The notes under the pieces were generated by a model that saw only the letters and a list, made by a program, of their open reading frames with translations, was not told the DNA's origin and made no database searches. A stretch of DNA of 64,000 bases from positions 1,612,001-1,676,000 of the forward strand of contig CAVTUH010000001.1 of assembly GCA_963737835.1 (NCBI GenBank), written 5' to 3'. The position numbers and the translations under genes were made by a program. Position 1 is the stretch's first letter, and every line of letters begins with the position of its first letter. This DNA comes from Palsa-1248 sp963737835. Its GTDB lineage: Bacteria; Gemmatimonadota; Gemmatimonadetes; Gemmatimonadales; Gemmatimonadaceae. This document shows positions 61,738 to 64,000 of this stretch, one piece after another.

Positions 61738-62454
61738 ATGCACGCGAAGACGCGACCGCCGCTGTCCCAGGTTCGCCCCTTCGGACGACGGCTCAGGGCG
61801 TGGTACCGCGCGCATGCGCGCGATCTGCCCTGGCGGCGCACCCGCGATCCGTACCATGTGCTCGTCTCCGAGCTCATGCTGCAGCAGACGCAGGTCGCGC
61901 GAGTGGTGGAGCGATACGACACCTTCCTCGATCGCTTTCCGACCCTCGCGTCGGTTGCCGCGGCAACGCCTGCGCAAGTCAACGAGGCCTGGCAGGGGCT
62001 CGGCTACTACGCACGCGCGCGGAACCTCCACGCACTCGCTCGACAGCTGATCGTCGCCGACCCGGTTCCGCACGACGGTATCACGTCGCCGACGCCCTAT
62101 GGGACGCTGCCGGCAGAGCCGGCAGCGCTCTGCCAGTTACCCGGAGTCGGGCCCTACACGGCTGGCGCCGTCGCCTCCTTCGCCTACGAACGCCCCGCCG
62201 CCCTCGTCGACACCAACGTCGCCCGGGTGCTCACCCGCGTCTTCGCTCCGCGCTACGATCCTCGTACTCCGGCGGGGCGGCGAGTGGCGTGGGCCATCGC
62301 CCGCGACATCCTCCCGCGCTCCGGCACGGTGGCGTATACGCACAATCAGGCGCTGATGGAGCTCGGCGCGTTGATATGTACGGCGCGGCGACCGTTGTGT
62401 GCGCAGTGTCCCGTGCGAGCCCAGTGCAAGTACGGGCAAAGAGCCAGACGTTAG
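61738..62454 (+). CDS. mutY: A/G-specific adenine glycosylase MutY (short form)
   Basis: A 238-residue base-excision glycosylase that removes A mispaired with 8-oxoguanine. Signatures are LPWRRTRDPYHVLVSELMLQ, QTQVARVVERYDTFLDRFPT, the helix-hairpin-helix LCQLPGVGPYTAGAVASFAY with the catalytic Asp in VDTNVARVLTRVF, and the [4Fe-4S] ligands C-x6-C-x2-C-x5-C in CTARRPLCAQCPVRAQC. The usual C-terminal NUDIX-like domain for 8-oxoG recognition is absent, so this is a truncated but known variant. ATG 61738 is used because the open frame upstream is the repeat array. Confidence 0.87.
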   Translation: MHAKTRPPLSQVRPFGRRLRAWYRAHARDLPWRRTRDPYHVLVSELMLQQTQVARVVERYDTFLDRFPTLASVAAATPAQVNEAWQGLGYYARARNLHALARQLIVADPVPHDGITSPTPYGTLPAEPAALCQLPGVGPYTAGAVASFAYERPAALVDTNVARVLTRVFAPRYDPRTPAGRRVAWAIARDILPRSGTVAYTHNQALMELGALICTARRPLCAQCPVRAQCKYGQRARR

Positions 62455-62680
62455 ACGTTGGATGGGGGAACGACCACGACAGATGACACCGGTGGGTAGG
62501 GGCGACGCAATGCGTCGCCCGCCGTTGGCGGAACCGGGCACGATGCCTGTGCATAGGCGTTCAGGCGGCGACGAATCATCGATCGCAACACCGGACCGCA
62601 GGGCGACGCATTGCGTCGCCCCTACCCGCCGGAACGCAAGTGTCGTGGTCATTCCCCCATCTAGCGTCCAGCGTTCAGCC
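62449..62680. repeat. Nested inverted repeat with two REP-like palindromes between mutY and gltA
   Basis: Outer arms ACGTTGGATGGGGGAACGAC and CACGAC pair with GTCGTGGTCATTCCCCCATC at 62641-62660. Inside, two copies of the GTAGGGGCGACGCA palindrome face each other (62496-62520 with CAATG centre; 62600-62626 with CATTG centre). The block separates convergent genes and can fold as a long cruciform or terminator on either strand. Confidence 0.7.
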
Positions 62681-62682
62681 GT

Positions 62683-63990
<1,308 letters not shown>

Positions 63991-64000
63991 TCCAGTTACG

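Overview
The window is GC-rich DNA from a Gram-negative (diderm), apparently aerobic, heterotrophic bacterium. Evidence for two membranes is the Omp85/TamB pair, an OmpA-family protein and several lipoproteins. The gene mix (two ADOP-type FtsX permeases of about 800 residues, TamAB, glycolate oxidase, type I glutamine synthetase) would suit Gemmatimonadota or a related soil lineage. That placement is an inference; there is no rRNA or other marker here.

Layout. 1-8.7 kb (minus): an operon of receiver-GGDEF regulator, Omp85 protein, TamB and a lipid kinase of the diacylglycerol-kinase family (cut by the window edge). 8.8-14.7 kb: ferredoxin-NADP reductase, a Ser/Thr kinase, cobalamin adenosyltransferase, aroB (frameshifted), a primary-type sigma factor with a clear promoter, and a receiver protein. 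14.8-24.1 kb: a three-domain polysaccharide enzyme (GH18-like, NodB deacetylase, GT2 synthase), a Lon-substrate-binding-domain protein, glcD-glcE-glcF and ygfZ, ending at a 36-nt palindrome. 24.2-31.6 kb: a small lipoprotein, a MoxR ATPase with its VWA partner, an acetyltransferase, a cytidylate-kinase-like gene, an MFS exporter and a MoeB-rhodanese fusion. 31.7-38.6 kb: a secreted LVIVD-like protein, Ada (frameshifted), small zinc-motif proteins, an NHL-like lipoprotein and a Y-family polymerase. 38.8-48.3 kb: two ADOP permeases, a DinB-superfamily enzyme, a probable selenocysteine peroxiredoxin-like protein, an EamA transporter, an OmpA protein and a lipoprotein. 48.4-58.4 kb: a broken gamma-glutamyltransferase and a surface-sugar region (methyltransferase, DegT aminotransferase, three polytopic glycosyltransferase-like proteins). 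58.4-64 kb: an IS30 element, glnA, mutY and gltA.

The most notable gene lies on the minus strand at 41846-42433. A peroxiredoxin-like reading frame carries an in-frame TGA exactly at the redox-active cysteine (GDW-TGA-PFC, a UxxC motif). A perfect 6-bp hairpin with an AGUU loop starts 13 nt after the codon, which fits a bacterial SECIS.

Two other patterns run through the window. First, intergenic spaces hold arrays of 7-nt repeats (GAAAGGA, GTTGGAC, GGGATTC and variants) arranged as facing inverted arms, plus a GTAGGGGCGACGCA palindrome family; an IS30 copy has landed inside one such array. Second, five conserved genes (aroB, glcF, a GNAT gene, ada and a methyltransferase) each show one net +1 frameshift, four of them at or beside a GAATGC hexamer, which points to a systematic sequencing artefact or a mutational hotspot.
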